Counted from the first letter of the stretch, positions 41,374-52,897 are shown. The stretch is DNA of 64,000 nucleotides from GCA-2746605 sp963710615 (GCA_963710615.1 CAVQBF010000024.1:1-64000); one strand, 5' to 3'. The notes: generated from the letters alone by a model not told the origin. Numbers and translations are program-made.

Positions 41374-41975
41374 TTACTCTGATTTACTTTCTGAATCATC
41401 TTCTTTTTCAATATTTTTTTTTGCTGCATCTGTTTTGCCTTTTCAGCTTTAGCTTTTGCAGCTGCTAATTTTTCTGCTTCTTTTTGAGCTGTAAATTCTT
41501 CAAATTTTTTCTGTTTATCTTCAATTTCTTCATTTGTGAGAGTAGCAAAATTGTATACTAAGTCATTTCTTTCAAATTCAGAAAATTCATAAACCTTAGT
41601 CATTTCAATACATTCTGTAGGACATGGATATACACAAAGGGAACAGAAACAGCATTTAGCAATATCAATATCAAATTTTGTAACCCAAAGAGCTTTCTTT
41701 TTCCCTTGAGAAGTTTCACCTGGACTATCATCTGGAGTTGATTTAAGTGTTTCAATATGAATACAATTTACCGGACATGCTCTTGCACATTGATCACAGC
41801 CAATGCAGTCATCCATATTAACAAATAATCTGTTTCTAGCTCTTTCCGGCATATTAGGCTTTACATCTGGATATTGAATTGTTACTGATGGATAAAATAA
41901 ATGCCTAAAAGTAATTTTCATTCCGACTAATACTGTCCAGATTGCATCGTATGTATTTTTAAAGTATTGTTTCAT
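41374..41975 (-). CDS. nuoI: NADH-quinone oxidoreductase subunit I
   Basis: About 200 residues. Two 4Fe-4S motifs, CIGCDQCARACPVNC (~68-82) and CCFCSLCVYPCPTEC (~118-132), carry electrons to the quinone site. A long Ala/Lys/Glu-rich C-terminal extension follows (EAEKLAAAKAKAEKAKQMQQ). An A9 run near the end probably has one base too many or too few: the uncorrected frame stops at 41346 inside nuoJ, while the corrected one ends acidic (EKEDDSESKSE) at 41374, just before nuoJ. Confidence 0.9.
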
Positions 41976-41976
41976 T

Positions 41977-43057
<1,081 letters not shown>

Positions 43058-43058
<1 letters not shown>

Positions 43059-44175
43059 TATCTGTCAATTTCTCCTAAAACAACATCAATGCTTCCTAAA
43101 ATTGTAATAACATCTGCTACAAAATGACCTTTGCAGAGCTCGTTAAATACTTCCATATTAACAAAAGAAGGAGCTCTAACTTTTACTCTAAACGGATTTA
43201 CTGAACCATCACTAATAATAAAATATCCAAGTTCACCTTTCGGATTTTCAACTCGTGAATAAATTGAACCTTTAGGTGGTTTAACTCTTTTTGGAACTGC
43301 TTCTTGAACATCACCATCTGGAATGTTATCAATTGCTTGTTCAATTATTCTTAGACTTTGTTCCATTTCCAAAACTCTTACATAATATCTATCCCAGCTA
43401 TCACCGACAGTTCCATAAAGTCCTTCACCCACTGGAATATCAAAATCAAATCTATCATAAATTGAATAGGGATCATTTTTTCTTAAATCCCATTTAACAC
43501 CGCTTGCTCTTAAATTGGCCCAGTAATACCATAATTTATAGCAACATCAGCTGGTAATATTCCAATATTTGCAGTTCTTTCAACAAAAATTTTATTATGA
43601 GAAAGAAGATTATTCAATTCATCATATTCTAGGTTTGAAATCATTAACAAATTGTTTTGTTTTTCTTACAAAATCGGGATGAATATCATGAGATAAACCG
43701 CCAACCCAAATATAATTATAGAGTAGTCTTGCACCACAAGTTTCTTCAAATAAGAGTTAAGAATTTTTTCTCTTTCGGCAAAAAGAAATAAAAATGGTGT
43801 AAAGCTCCAATATCAACTCCGTAAGTTCCTAGAGCAACCATATGAGATGCAATTCTTTGAAGTTCTGCCATTATTACACGTATATATTCAACTCTCTCGT
43901 TAACCTTGATTCCCATTAAACTTTCAACAGCAACTGCATAACCAAAATTATTGGACATAGAAGCAAGATAATCCATTCTGTCTGTATAAGGAACAACTTG
44001 AGGATAAGTCATTGCTTCACAATGTTTTTCAAAACATCTATGGAGATATCCAATATGAGGTTTTACATCAAGAACTAATTCGCCCTCTAGTTTTAGCTTC
44101 TAATCTCAAAACCCCATGTGTAGAAGGGTGTTGAGGACCCATATTTAATACCATTTCTTCAGTTTTTATCGCCAT
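43058..44175 (-). CDS. nuoD: NADH-quinone oxidoreductase subunit D (frameshifted)
   Basis: 49-kDa-type quinone-binding subunit, about 370 residues. Starts MAIKTEEMVLNMGPQHPSTH; continues MTYPQVVPYTDRMDYLASMS, IRVIMAELQRIASHMVALGT, and the C-terminal ENPKGELGYFIISDGSVNPF and VADVITILGSIDVVLGEIDR. Breaks near 44090, 43760, 43640 and 43520-43440. It begins one base after the nuoC stop. Confidence 0.9.
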
Positions 44176-44176
44176 T

Positions 44177-44710
44177 CTAGTAAGGTATCTTCATTCCGTT
44201 ATAAAATTCAGGTGATTTCAAAATCTTTTCTTAAGGGATAACTTCCTTCTTCCCAGTCGTAAGGCATTAAAATTCTTATAAGATTTGGATGATTGAGAAA
44301 AATTATTCCAAACATATCGTAAGCTTCTCTTTCATGCCAATCAGCACATTTCCAAATTGATTCAACTGATTCGACTTCTGGTTTTTCAATTTGGAGTGAA
44401 ACTTTTATAGACAACTTTATGATTAAATTTCATGGAATGAAGATGATAATAGACACTTAAAGTTCTTCCCTCAACTTTTTCATTACCTTCTTCATCTTTA
44501 ATCTTTTGTGCATTATTATCATCAACACCTGAAAGATTCATAAGGGAATCAAATAATAATTCCTCATCATCTCTTAAAAATTCACAAATTTTATTTAATT
44601 CCAATTGGAGGTACAACAATATAAGGTTCAACGGGAAGTTCATTATCCAAGATAAATTCAAAATCAGGAAATTTATCTTTCAATTTTTGTAGAATTTCTT
44701 CAACAGTCAT
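44177..44710 (-). CDS. nuoC: NADH-quinone oxidoreductase subunit C (frameshifted)
   Basis: 30-kDa-type subunit, about 177 residues. The ATG overlaps the nuoB stop (ATGA). Pieces: LLFDSLMNLSGVDDN, TLSVYYHLHSMKFNHKV and the signature SIWKCADWHEREAYDMFGII, then YPLRKDF. Breaks near 44610, 44400 and 44212; the corrected end (PEFYNGMKIPY) is at 44177. Confidence 0.88.
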
Positions 44711-45195
44711 GCAGTCTTTCTCATTCGTTCGTTTCTGATTTTTTCCTGAAGTTTAAGAAGACCTTCTAGCAATGCTTCGGGTCTTGGAGGGCAACCCGGT
44801 ACATAAACATCAACCGGAATAACTCTATCAATACCCTTTAGAACATGGTAACCATGTTCCCAATATGGACCGCCGCAATTTGCACAACTTCCCATTGAAA
44901 TAATATACTTTGGTTCGGGCATTTGTTCGTAAAGTCTCTTAATTCTTGTTGCCATTTTCAAAGTTACAGTCCCCGAAATTAAAATAACATCAGCTTGCCT
45001 TGGGGAAGGTCGTGGAATTACACCAAATCTATCAAAATCATAATGAGATGCAGAAGTTGCCATCATTTCAATTGCACAGCATGCAAGACCAAAACTTAGC
45101 TGCCAAATAGAAGAAAGACGGGCCCAGTTTAACAAATCTTCTGATTTAGCAATTACAATATTGCTGTCGCTAAACTCTTGATCCAGTAATCCCAT
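44707..45195 (-). CDS. nuoB: NADH-quinone oxidoreductase subunit B
   Basis: 162 residues, intact. Cluster N2 ligands are visible: the double cysteine in LACCAIEMM (~40), SMGSCANCGG (~100) and PGCPPRPEALLEGL (~135). It passes electrons to quinone together with NuoD. Follows nuoA by 18 bases. The indels seen in downstream subunits are absent here. Confidence 0.96.
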   Translation of the reverse strand: MGLLDQEFSDSNIVIAKSEDLLNWARLSSIWQLSFGLACCAIEMMATSASHYDFDRFGVIPRPSPRQADVILISGTVTLKMATRIKRLYEQMPEPKYIISMGSCANCGGPYWEHGYHVLKGIDRVIPVDVYVPGCPPRPEALLEGLLKLQEKIRNERMRKTA

Positions 45196-45213
45196 ATATT
45201 CGCTTTCTACATT

Positions 45214-45636
45214 TTAAGAAGAAACAGGTTCTTCTTTTTTCTTTAATAATTTTTTTAAGTCTAATTGATCAATTTTTGGTCGTGCCCATTCAAGATCACC
45301 TTTGCGCCATTCATAAGCCATGCCTAAAAAGAGTATAAGTAAAAATATTGCACCTACAACAAATCCGTAAAAACCAAATGTTTTGTATGTTAATGCCCAG
45401 GGAAATAGTAACACAATTTCAACGTCAAAAATTAGGAAAATAAGTGCTACAACATAAAACCTAATATTAAACTTTACCCAGGGTGATCCTTCAGGATTTT
45501 CACCGCATTCGTATATTAGATTTTTTTCGTAAGAAGGTCGCTTTGGTCTGATTAACATAGAGGCAAAAAACGCAATGCCAACAAAGGCACCAGCGAGAAT
45601 CATAAAGACGAAAATTTTACCAAATTCTGTTAACAT
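45214..45636 (-). CDS. nuoA: NADH-quinone oxidoreductase subunit A
   Basis: 140 residues with three membrane helices. The conserved YECGENPEGSPWVKFNIRFY loop (with the Cys of the quinone-site loop) and FDVEIVLLFPWA identify it. It has a charged C-terminal tail (KKLLKKKEEPVSS). First gene of the nuoABCDHIJKLMN operon; no nuoE, nuoF or nuoG is present in or beside the cluster. Confidence 0.95.
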   Translation of the reverse strand: MLTEFGKIFVFMILAGAFVGIAFFASMLIRPKRPSYEKNLIYECGENPEGSPWVKFNIRFYVVALIFLIFDVEIVLLFPWALTYKTFGFYGFVVGAIFLLILFLGMAYEWRKGDLEWARPKIDQLDLKKLLKKKEEPVSS

Positions 45637-45668
45637 AGTTCCTTTATTTTATGGCATAAAAATTACAA

Positions 45669-46625
45669 CTAGGTCTTATTAAAGTCAAGTTGCTTTGGAA
45701 TAAAAATTCTAAAGTTTTTATCAAAAAACCAAACAATATATTTTTTTATGATATAAAATAATTTGTGAGCTAATAGTTTGTGAAAATTTGAATAAAATAA
45801 TATAAATAAGATATGTTTAATTCGAAGTTTTGATGAACTACAAATATATAAGTTTTCCCATCTTGGCTGAAACTTGTTTTTGAAATTATACAAACCATTA
45901 TGATTATAAGCAAAGTTAATGAGTTTTCCAGCGGATTTAATGGCATTTGATCTTAGATCAAATGAACGGTGTTCTATTTTAAATGGAACTTCTCCTAGGC
46001 TCAATTCATTCCATCCATTGCTTTTTGCTTCTTCAAAAACATAATGAACAAGTGCTTCCATAATCCCTACAGGTGCATTTGAGTGACGCAAAATTAATTC
46101 TGCATGAAGTTTCTCATTACTATTTTGAGAAATTAAAATTGCACCGAGCCAATCATCAGTGAATTTCTTAAATACATAAAGATAGTTTTCTTCACTAAAC
46201 TCAGTTTGGAACAAATTTTTAAGCTGAGGTTCGTTAGAATGAGATGTGAACTTTTTGAAATCATTGAGTTTGGTTTTATTTTCTACCGAAAATTTAATTT
46301 TCTCAATTATTCCATGCCTATTTCCTCGTTTGATTAATTTTTTTAATGATTTTTTATTAAAATGATCATCTGAAGTTTTAAGTACAGCTTCCATACCAAA
46401 TTGTATTGAAGAAAAGCCATAACCGGACATAACTTTCTCCAATTCAGAGTTACATCCTCTGATAATTATATCAGAATTTGGATCTTCAAATTGGTCAAAA
46501 TAAATTTTATAATCTGAACAAGGTGAGAAATTTATCGCATGCCATCGCAGATTCCATTTATCTATTATAATATGGTCAGATTTTTTACTTTTTATTATTG
46601 ACCAACTAAGTGGTAATGAATTCAT
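45669..46625 (-). CDS. DUF2156-like (MprF-type, GNAT-fold) aminoacyl transferase
   Basis: 318 residues. The C-terminal pattern of the family is clear: ILRHSNAPVGIMEALVHYVF, NGWNELSLGEVPF and NGLYNFKNKFQPRWENLYI. DUF2156 is the soluble domain of MprF, which transfers amino acids from tRNA to lipids; stand-alone members are less well understood. A hydrophobic stretch near the C-terminus (HILFILFYSNFHKLLAHKLF) may touch the membrane. It ends 33 bases upstream of nuoA on the same strand, and its upstream neighbour is a tRNA gene on the other strand. Confidence 0.75.
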   Translation of the reverse strand: MNSLPLSWSIIKSKKSDHIIIDKWNLRWHAINFSPCSDYKIYFDQFEDPNSDIIIRGCNSELEKVMSGYGFSSIQFGMEAVLKTSDDHFNKKSLKKLIKRGNRHGIIEKIKFSVENKTKLNDFKKFTSHSNEPQLKNLFQTEFSEENYLYVFKKFTDDWLGAILISQNSNEKLHAELILRHSNAPVGIMEALVHYVFEEAKSNGWNELSLGEVPFKIEHRSFDLRSNAIKSAGKLINFAYNHNGLYNFKNKFQPRWENLYICSSSKLRIKHILFILFYSNFHKLLAHKLFYIIKKYIVWFFDKNFRIFIPKQLDFNKT

Positions 46626-46687
46626 AAATTAAAATTATTCTTAATTATTTTAGCAGTGAATTTAATATATTTGTAGGAAACAATTTT

Positions 46688-46761
46688 GGCGCGTTCGTCT
46701 AGTGGCTTAGGACGCCGCCCTCTCAAGGCGGAGATCACGGGTTCGAATCCCGTACGCGCTA
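46688..46761 (+). tRNA. tRNA-Glu (anticodon CTC)
   Basis: Acceptor GGCGCGT pairs with ACGCGCT. The D arm TCGTCTAGTGGCTTAGGACG, anticodon stem CCGCC/GGCGG with loop CTCTCAA (anticodon CTC), and T arm CGGGTTCGAATCCCG are all clear. CCA is not encoded. Confidence 0.95.
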
Positions 46762-46966
46762 CACTTTTTATATTTGTCCTCGAATTAATATTTAAGAAAT
46801 AAATCGAAACTCTTACAAAGATTTTTCAACTTCTTTGTGTTTTATAATTCGAAAGTTGCCCTGAGATTAGAGGGTCAAATAACAAATTCGGAGGTTTATT
46901 TTATCCCATTATATATATCGTTTCTTCGTTTTCTTTTTTAAGTTTCATCCTTTCTACTTTTTCCCC

Positions 46967-49900
46967 TCAATCTTTCAAACAGCGTATACTATATCCATAT
47001 CCCTTATTGTCATCACTATAATCAATATAGTTAGTATTATAAAAAAGATATTGTTGATATGCTTTTGTATCACTCACTTGAGTAGAACTCCACATAAATG
47101 TACTGAAAGTAAGGTTTTCAAATCCACCATTATAAAGTTTTCGATGTCCAGCCAATATAGCAGAAAATCCACTAATGTTTGTTCCAGCATAACTTCCGTA
47201 ACCTTCCCCAATTGCTTTTAATGAATTTGATTCACTGTTGACTTCGTTTTTTAAAGTTAAAAATTCATTGAAAGTTGGAATATGCCATCCATCTGGGCAA
47301 ATACCTTGTGCCGCTTCTGTCGTGACATATTGCATTGCTTCTTCCCATTGATATAAACCTCCATAAGTTTCACAGTTTGCTTCATCATTATCATAGCAAT
47401 ATTTCTCTATAGTCCCATTATTGATGGATTCAACATCTTGTGCAATAAATGTTCCCAAATTTAGATTCTCTCTTAACCAACATTGGTCACCAATTTTAAC
47501 TGTATTGTAAGTTTTTCCAGAATAAGTTACAGTAGGAATATCTGGGCAAGGTTCACCAAAACTTTCACCTCCATCAGTTGTTGTAAATTCCCAAACTGGA
47601 CTGCTAATTGAATTACCTTGATTATCTTTAGCAATAACTTTCCAGTAATATTTAGTGCCCTCTTTTAATGTTCCCGGATTATATGTTTTACTCATTTGAT
47701 CGCTCTGAACTAATGGAGGATTGCTGATTTCTCCAAAATATATGTCAAATGTAATCGGATCTTCTTCCGGATCGCTGCAAGACCAGGATAGTGAAGTAGC
47801 AATTGGTATGTCAGTTGCTCCTGCTTGTGGGTTTGGATTTGATGGTATTTGTGGAGGTTGATTACTAGTTCCTTCATCTAAAATGCATCTTATACTTAAT
47901 CCTTCTTTAGTTGATTCACCTTCTGAAAATAAAATAATATTCTGAAAATCGTCTAAGTACATTATTGCAGGAACTCCATCTGGTTTTGAAGAAGTCCAAA
48001 AATAAGCATTATGATTAAGTGACAAGAAATAAGAATTATCACTATCAGTATTATAAGGATGTTTCCTTCCTGAAAGTAGAGCAGAAAATCCGCTTGTATT
48101 TGTTCCAGCGCCATTTCCAGATCCTTCTCCAATAGCTTTTAATGGATTACTTTCCGAATTAACAAAAGAATTCAAAGTAGAATAATCTTCTTTTGTAGGT
48201 ATATGCCATCCATCTGGGCAAATTCCTTGTGATCCTTCTGTTTCATTATATTGCATTAACTCTTTCCATTCATATAATCCGCCATACTTATCACAATTAT
48301 CTTCATCATTCTTATAACAATATTTTTCAACTATGCCATTGTCATTTGCTTTTTCAAAAGTATTTGTTTTAGTATCATAAATAAGCATTTTACCAACATC
48401 AAGGTTTTCTTTGATCCAACACTGGTTCCCAATCTGAACTGTATTATAAATTTTGCCTTCATAAGTAACCGTAGGTTTGTTGGGGCAGGGCATTCCATTT
48501 AAATTTTCACCCTCATAAAATATTGTTACTTCCTTAAAATCACAATATTTAGCAACACTCTCTTTAGTTGCAGCACAAACATAAATACCTAATTTATTTT
48601 CACCCGGATTTAACTTTAAACTAGCTATTCCATTTGAAGATGGAACTGCCAATAAATTCCCATCACTATCGTAAACTTTAAAGTATTGAGTTCCATTTAA
48701 ATCACCGTAATAATAATTTATGCTTGGAATATGACAATATAATTCAAGTGTTTCATAAGTTACGGTCATTCCATCGGTAATCGAAATATCGCTGCCACTT
48801 GTTTTAGCATATATTGTATAGTTCGGAAATCTATCATTACCAATTGTTTTGTTTTCAAACTCTAAATATCGTTCTCCTACTTTTTCCCAATTGAAAAATG
48901 TATTGGTAGCATAAAATCTTATTTGATCATATTCCTTTCCTGGATCACCAACTTTGGCAAAAGATGGATAAGGTAAAAAAACATTGTTTTGATAGTCTAT
49001 TATTCTAATAGAGCTAACACCATTTATTGATCGATTTCCTGGATAATTTGGATCAGCAACGTAAAGTTTGCCCCCCGTAACATCAATTTTGTAAGCTACT
49101 AGTGCATGTCCGCCTCCAACATTGGTGTTCCTTATTCCTACAAACTGAGGATTTCCGGTAATTAACATGGAAGTAATAAATGTTTTCCATACTAGGTCGT
49201 CGGCAATATCGGTTTGTACATCTGACCACCAACTTTTCCAAACCGCATCTTCTTGCACTGAAGAGGCTAAACGATAACCTAGAGGATTATCTTCCCAAAG
49301 TAAGTGTGGTTTCTCACTATCATTTACTTTATCAAAATGATGAAAGAGTCCTGCTTCTCCGCCTAATTTTTTTTCATAATAATACCACATAGCGGTAATA
49401 CTTTGTCCTGCACAATGACCACCGGGAGAAATATGTGAACCAAAATTTATAAATTCCCAATCATCTGTACCGGGTGTAAAACCAGTATTAATTACAGTCT
49501 GACCAGAAAGAACACTTTCTTCAATTGATGAAATAACTAAATTGCCTAGACTAATTAAGTCTGATGATTTTTCAAGCGATTTGCTGGATGTAATATTTGA
49601 TAAATCAAAATGTCTTGTTTCAACAATTATGTAAGAGTCATTTAGTTCGATTACCGGAAGAGCTTCTAATTTACCAGAAATTTCATCGTATAAAAATCCC
49701 ATAAGAAATTCATTATTATTCATATTAACCGGGACTTTAACCGATATGGGCATTTCAGAATATCCGCCTCCATTTTTAATAGATATAATTGGTGTAACTG
49801 GATTAAAATATTTCCCAAATTTATGATCTGTAATTGATGCAGTTGATACAGTATAATTTCGCGACTCATTATATCCTTTTTCTGGAATTATTATTTCCAT

Positions 49901-50104
49901 TCCATTAATAACTGATTCTGGATTTGAAATGATAACTTTCCCTCCATTTGGACCAACATTTTCAGAAATTTCTTCAGTAAAATTTTCAGTGGATATATTA
50001 CCAATATATGGATTGCTATCGCTGGGAATAGTTGGGTTGTTATCTTTATCGCATGAATAAAAAACTATAACTATAGACAAAAATAATAAAAGTATTTTTT
50101 TCAT
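46967..50104 (-). CDS. Lipoprotein with C39/papain-like peptidase region, Fn3-like domain and two FISUMP domains
   Basis: 1045 residues, intact. Signal peptide and lipobox VFYSC (Cys ~18). Residues ~45-175 are a beta-rich domain (VGPNGGKVIISNPES, similar to ZU5 openings). Residues ~225-365 look like a cysteine peptidase: SPGGHCAGQSITAMW (Cys ~231), GGGHALVAY (His ~333) and YVADPNYPG (Asp/Asn ~349). Two FISUMP domains follow, each starting CPxxPTVTYxGKxYNTV and carrying IGxQCWxxENL and QGICPDGWHIPT (~538-735 and ~853-1045), with an Fn3-like domain between (~755-845). Peptidase activity is inference from the Cys-His-Asp order. It stands alone, flanked by tRNA-Glu and tgt. Confidence 0.8.
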   Translation of the reverse strand: MKKILLLFLSIVIVFYSCDKDNNPTIPSDSNPYIGNISTENFTEEISENVGPNGGKVIISNPESVINGMEIIIPEKGYNESRNYTVSTASITDHKFGKYFNPVTPIISIKNGGGYSEMPISVKVPVNMNNNEFLMGFLYDEISGKLEALPVIELNDSYIIVETRHFDLSNITSSKSLEKSSDLISLGNLVISSIEESVLSGQTVINTGFTPGTDDWEFINFGSHISPGGHCAGQSITAMWYYYEKKLGGEAGLFHHFDKVNDSEKPHLLWEDNPLGYRLASSVQEDAVWKSWWSDVQTDIADDLVWKTFITSMLITGNPQFVGIRNTNVGGGHALVAYKIDVTGGKLYVADPNYPGNRSINGVSSIRIIDYQNNVFLPYPSFAKVGDPGKEYDQIRFYATNTFFNWEKVGERYLEFENKTIGNDRFPNYTIYAKTSGSDISITDGMTVTYETLELYCHIPSINYYYGDLNGTQYFKVYDSDGNLLAVPSSNGIASLKLNPGENKLGIYVCAATKESVAKYCDFKEVTIFYEGENLNGMPCPNKPTVTYEGKIYNTVQIGNQCWIKENLDVGKMLIYDTKTNTFEKANDNGIVEKYCYKNDEDNCDKYGGLYEWKELMQYNETEGSQGICPDGWHIPTKEDYSTLNSFVNSESNPLKAIGEGSGNGAGTNTSGFSALLSGRKHPYNTDSDNSYFLSLNHNAYFWTSSKPDGVPAIMYLDDFQNIILFSEGESTKEGLSIRCILDEGTSNQPPQIPSNPNPQAGATDIPIATSLSWSCSDPEEDPITFDIYFGEISNPPLVQSDQMSKTYNPGTLKEGTKYYWKVIAKDNQGNSISSPVWEFTTTDGGESFGEPCPDIPTVTYSGKTYNTVKIGDQCWLRENLNLGTFIAQDVESINNGTIEKYCYDNDEANCETYGGLYQWEEAMQYVTTEAAQGICPDGWHIPTFNEFLTLKNEVNSESNSLKAIGEGYGSYAGTNISGFSAILAGHRKLYNGGFENLTFSTFMWSSTQVSDTKAYQQYLFYNTNYIDYSDDNKGYGYSIRCLKD

Positions 50105-50280
50105 ATTCTTACCAATTATTATATAGGTGATAAAATTTTTATTAAAGTCATATTACTTAATTTGAGCAGAATAAGAATGTAAATAAAATACATAAAAAAT
50201 TAATAAAAAGATCAAGTTATCTTGTGATATTTATTTTGTGAAAATAAATGTTAAAAATTATAGTAAATATAATCCTTGAA

Positions 50281-50311
50281 TTGAAATATCCCTTCAATAA
50301 ACCTATCTTTG
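50281..50311 (+). promoter_or_regulatory. Possible Bacteroidota-type promoter of tgt-yajC
   Basis: TATCTTTG (50304-50311) fits the -7 consensus TAnnTTTG of Bacteroidota housekeeping promoters; a TTG at 50281-50283 lies 20 bases upstream, near the -33 position. The ATG of tgt follows 22 bases later. Confidence 0.4.
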
Positions 50312-50333
50312 CTACTTAATAATTATACAGTTC

Positions 50334-51483
50334 ATGAAATTTAACTTACAAGCACAAGACAAAAACAGTAAAGCCCGCGCCGGTTCTTTTGAAACTGATC
50401 ACGGAATAGTTGAAACCCCTCGCTTTATGCCAGTCGGTACTCAGGGAACTGTAAAAGCTGTTTCTCAAAAAATTCTTAAAGATGAAATCAAAGCTCCTAT
50501 AATTATTAGGAAATACTTATCATCTCTATATGCGTCCCGGAATGGAAGTAATTGAAGAAGCCGGCGGACTACATAAATTCATGAATTGGGATAATGCCAT
50601 CTTAACAGACAGCGGCGGATTCCAGATTTACAGTCTGGCAGAATTGAGAAAAATAAAGAAGAATGGAGTTGAATTTAAGTCTCATTTAGACGGCTCTAAA
50701 CACTTTTTTTCACCCGAAATTGTAATTGATATTGAACGGACAATCGGTTCTGACATTATGATGGTTCTTGATGAATGTACACCTTATCCATGTGAATATG
50801 ATTACGCCGTGAAATCAACACAATTAACCTCTGATTGGGCAGTTTTAAATAAGGTAGCATTCGAGAATTCCAAGCCCAAATATGATCATGAGCAATATTT
50901 GTTCGGAATAGTTCAGGGAAGTGTCTACAAAGATTTAAGAGAAAAATCGGCACTAGATTTAACAAAATTAGATTTTGATGGCTACGCAATAGGTGGTTTA
51001 GCGGTTGGAGAACCGGCTGATGAAATGTACAAAATAGTAAATTTTACTACTGACTTTCTACCAGAAAATAAACCAAGATATTTAATGGGTGTCGGTCGAC
51101 CTGAAAACATTCTTGAAGCAATTGAACGCGGTGTAGATATGTTCGATTGTGTTATGCCTACAAGAAATGCACGTAATGCTTATTTATTTACAAGCAATGG
51201 AATTGTGAGTATTAGAAATTCATCGTACAAAAATGATTTTACACCCCTTGATAATGAATGCGATTGCTATACTTGCAAAAATTTCACAAAAGCTTATTTA
51301 CGCCATCTGTTTAACGCAAGGGAAATCTTAGGTTTGGAGCTTGCCTCAATTCACAATCTTACTTTTTACTTAAATTTGACAAATACTGCACGAGAAAAAA
51401 TAATTGAAGGCAGTTTTATTGAGTGGAAAGAAAAAATTATTCGTAAATTAGATGTTAAAATAAATTCAAATTCGGAGGATTAA
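50334..51483 (+). CDS. tgt: tRNA-guanine transglycosylase (one frameshift)
   Basis: About 383 residues after removing one base. It exchanges guanine for a queuosine precursor in tRNA. Signatures: ETPRFMPVGTQGTVKAVSQ, then after the break YMRPGMEVIEEAGGLHKFMN, DSGGFQIYSLAEL (catalytic Asp), YAIGGLAVGEP and the zinc site CDCYTCKNFTKAYLRHL. The break lies in 50505-50508, where one extra A disrupts the conserved LGNTYHLYMRPG region. yajC starts at the next base. Confidence 0.92.
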
Positions 51484-51798
51484 ATGAAATTATTGTTTGC
51501 AATGGCACCACAAGGCGGGGACGGCGGCAGCATGGTAAGTACGTTGATCATGTTCGGTGCAATTTTTGCCATTTTTTATTTTATGATCATTAGACCACAG
51601 CAGAAAAAAGCTAAAGAAAGAGATGCTTTGCTAAGTAGTGTTAAAAAAGGTGATAAAATAATTACAGCTAGTGGAATTCATGGAACAATTTCTGGGCTGG
51701 ATGAAACTACTGTCCTTGTTGATGTTGGTAATAATAATAAAATTAAGATGGAACGAAGTGCAATTGGACAAGTAGTTTCCAATAAAGAAACTAAATAA
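51484..51798 (+). CDS. yajC: Preprotein translocase accessory subunit YajC
   Basis: 104 residues. One membrane helix (TLIMFGAIFAIFYFMII), then the signature RPQQKKAKERDALLSSVKKG and DKIITASGIHGTISGLD. Accessory partner of SecDF. tgt-yajC adjacency is conserved widely. GGAGG lies just upstream, inside the end of tgt. Confidence 0.95.
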   Translation: MKLLFAMAPQGGDGGSMVSTLIMFGAIFAIFYFMIIRPQQKKAKERDALLSSVKKGDKIITASGIHGTISGLDETTVLVDVGNNNKIKMERSAIGQVVSNKETK

Positions 51799-51822
51799 CT
51801 TTATATTATTTATTTTGATTCC

Positions 51823-51962
51823 ACTGCTTCGACATTCTCAGCAATCTGAGTGACTCGTTACTTTTGTCATTTCAGAAATTTGTTTTTGGAAATCCAGAAA
51901 TACTAATTCGCTTAATTAGTGTTCTTGCCCACTGGCAGGCAGGTTTACCGGAACGATAAGAC
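51823..51962. repeat. Degenerate palindromic intergenic repeat
   Basis: Contains TTCGACATTCTCAGCAATCT, a reverse-type unit, then a separate TTTGTCATTTCAGAAATT and the inverted motif CTGGCAGGCAGG. It lies between yajC and speB, and no gene is seen in this 214-base gap. Confidence 0.45.
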
Positions 51963-52012
51963 ACTTTATTAATACTAGTCAATAGTATTTTTAATCAATT
52001 TGTAAAACTATT

Positions 52013-52897
52013 ATGAAAGAACTATCAATCAAAAAAAACTTTTTGGGATTAGAAAAAAAATATTCTAGGTATAATAAATCTAAAATAGTAATTCTTCAGG
52101 CACCACTGGAAAAAACTGTTAGTTACGGTAAGGGCACAAAAGATGGTCCCAAAGAAATTCTTAAAGCCTCCCATTATGTTGAGTTTTTTGATGAAGAATT
52201 AAACAAAGAACTTGCTTTTGACGAAGGGATTTGTACTCTTGATGAAATTATACTTGGAAAGCTAAGTACTAAAAAATCAATAGATAAAATTTACAAAGAA
52301 GTAAAAAAGCATATTGAAACTGAAAAATTTGTTGTAACACTTGGGGGTGAACATTCATTATCTTCTGCACCAATAAAAGCTCACTATGAGAAATACGAAA
52401 ATCTTTCCATTCTTCAAATAGATGCGCACTCAGATTTTAGAGATAGCTACGAGGGAAGTAAATATTCCCATGCTTCTGTAATGGCAAGAGTTGCTGAATT
52501 CACTAAAGATATTATTCAAGTTGGTATCAGAGCACAATGTAAAGAAGAATACGATTTCATCAAGCAAAATAAAATTACGACATTTTATGCACGAGAAATT
52601 AGGGAAAATAAATACACAAAAAATTGGCAGCAGAAAGTTGTAAATTCACTAAAGGATAACGTTTACATTACTTTTGATGTTGATGGATTTGATCCATCAG
52701 TAATTTCAGCTACTGGCACGCCAGAACCTGGTGGATTATTCTGGGATGAAACGATGAATCTGCTTAAACATGTTGGTAAAAATAAGAATATAGTTGGTTT
52801 TGATGTTGTTGAACTCGCTTCAAGTAAAAATGATGTTTCAAGTAGTTTTAATGCCGCCAAATTGGTTTATAAAATTCTTAATTATGCATTTTCATAG
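52013..52897 (+). CDS. speB: Agmatinase (ureohydrolase family)
   Basis: 294 residues. Binuclear manganese site: LGGEHSLSSAPI (first His), QIDAHSDFRD (DxHxD) and YITFDVDGFDPSVI (DxD). Also TGTPEPGGLFWDE, typical of agmatinase rather than arginase. It converts agmatine to putrescine and urea; no speA neighbour is visible, so arginine decarboxylase must be elsewhere. Other ureohydrolase substrates remain possible. Confidence 0.88.
   Translation: MKELSIKKNFLGLEKKYSRYNKSKIVILQAPLEKTVSYGKGTKDGPKEILKASHYVEFFDEELNKELAFDEGICTLDEIILGKLSTKKSIDKIYKEVKKHIETEKFVVTLGGEHSLSSAPIKAHYEKYENLSILQIDAHSDFRDSYEGSKYSHASVMARVAEFTKDIIQVGIRAQCKEEYDFIKQNKITTFYAREIRENKYTKNWQQKVVNSLKDNVYITFDVDGFDPSVISATGTPEPGGLFWDETMNLLKHVGKNKNIVGFDVVELASSKNDVSSSFNAAKLVYKILNYAFS

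Noticed and set aside
41346..41376. nuoI end overlapping nuoJ by 19 bases
   Set aside because: The overlap arises only after an A9 run; the corrected frame ends in an acidic tail before nuoJ, as expected.
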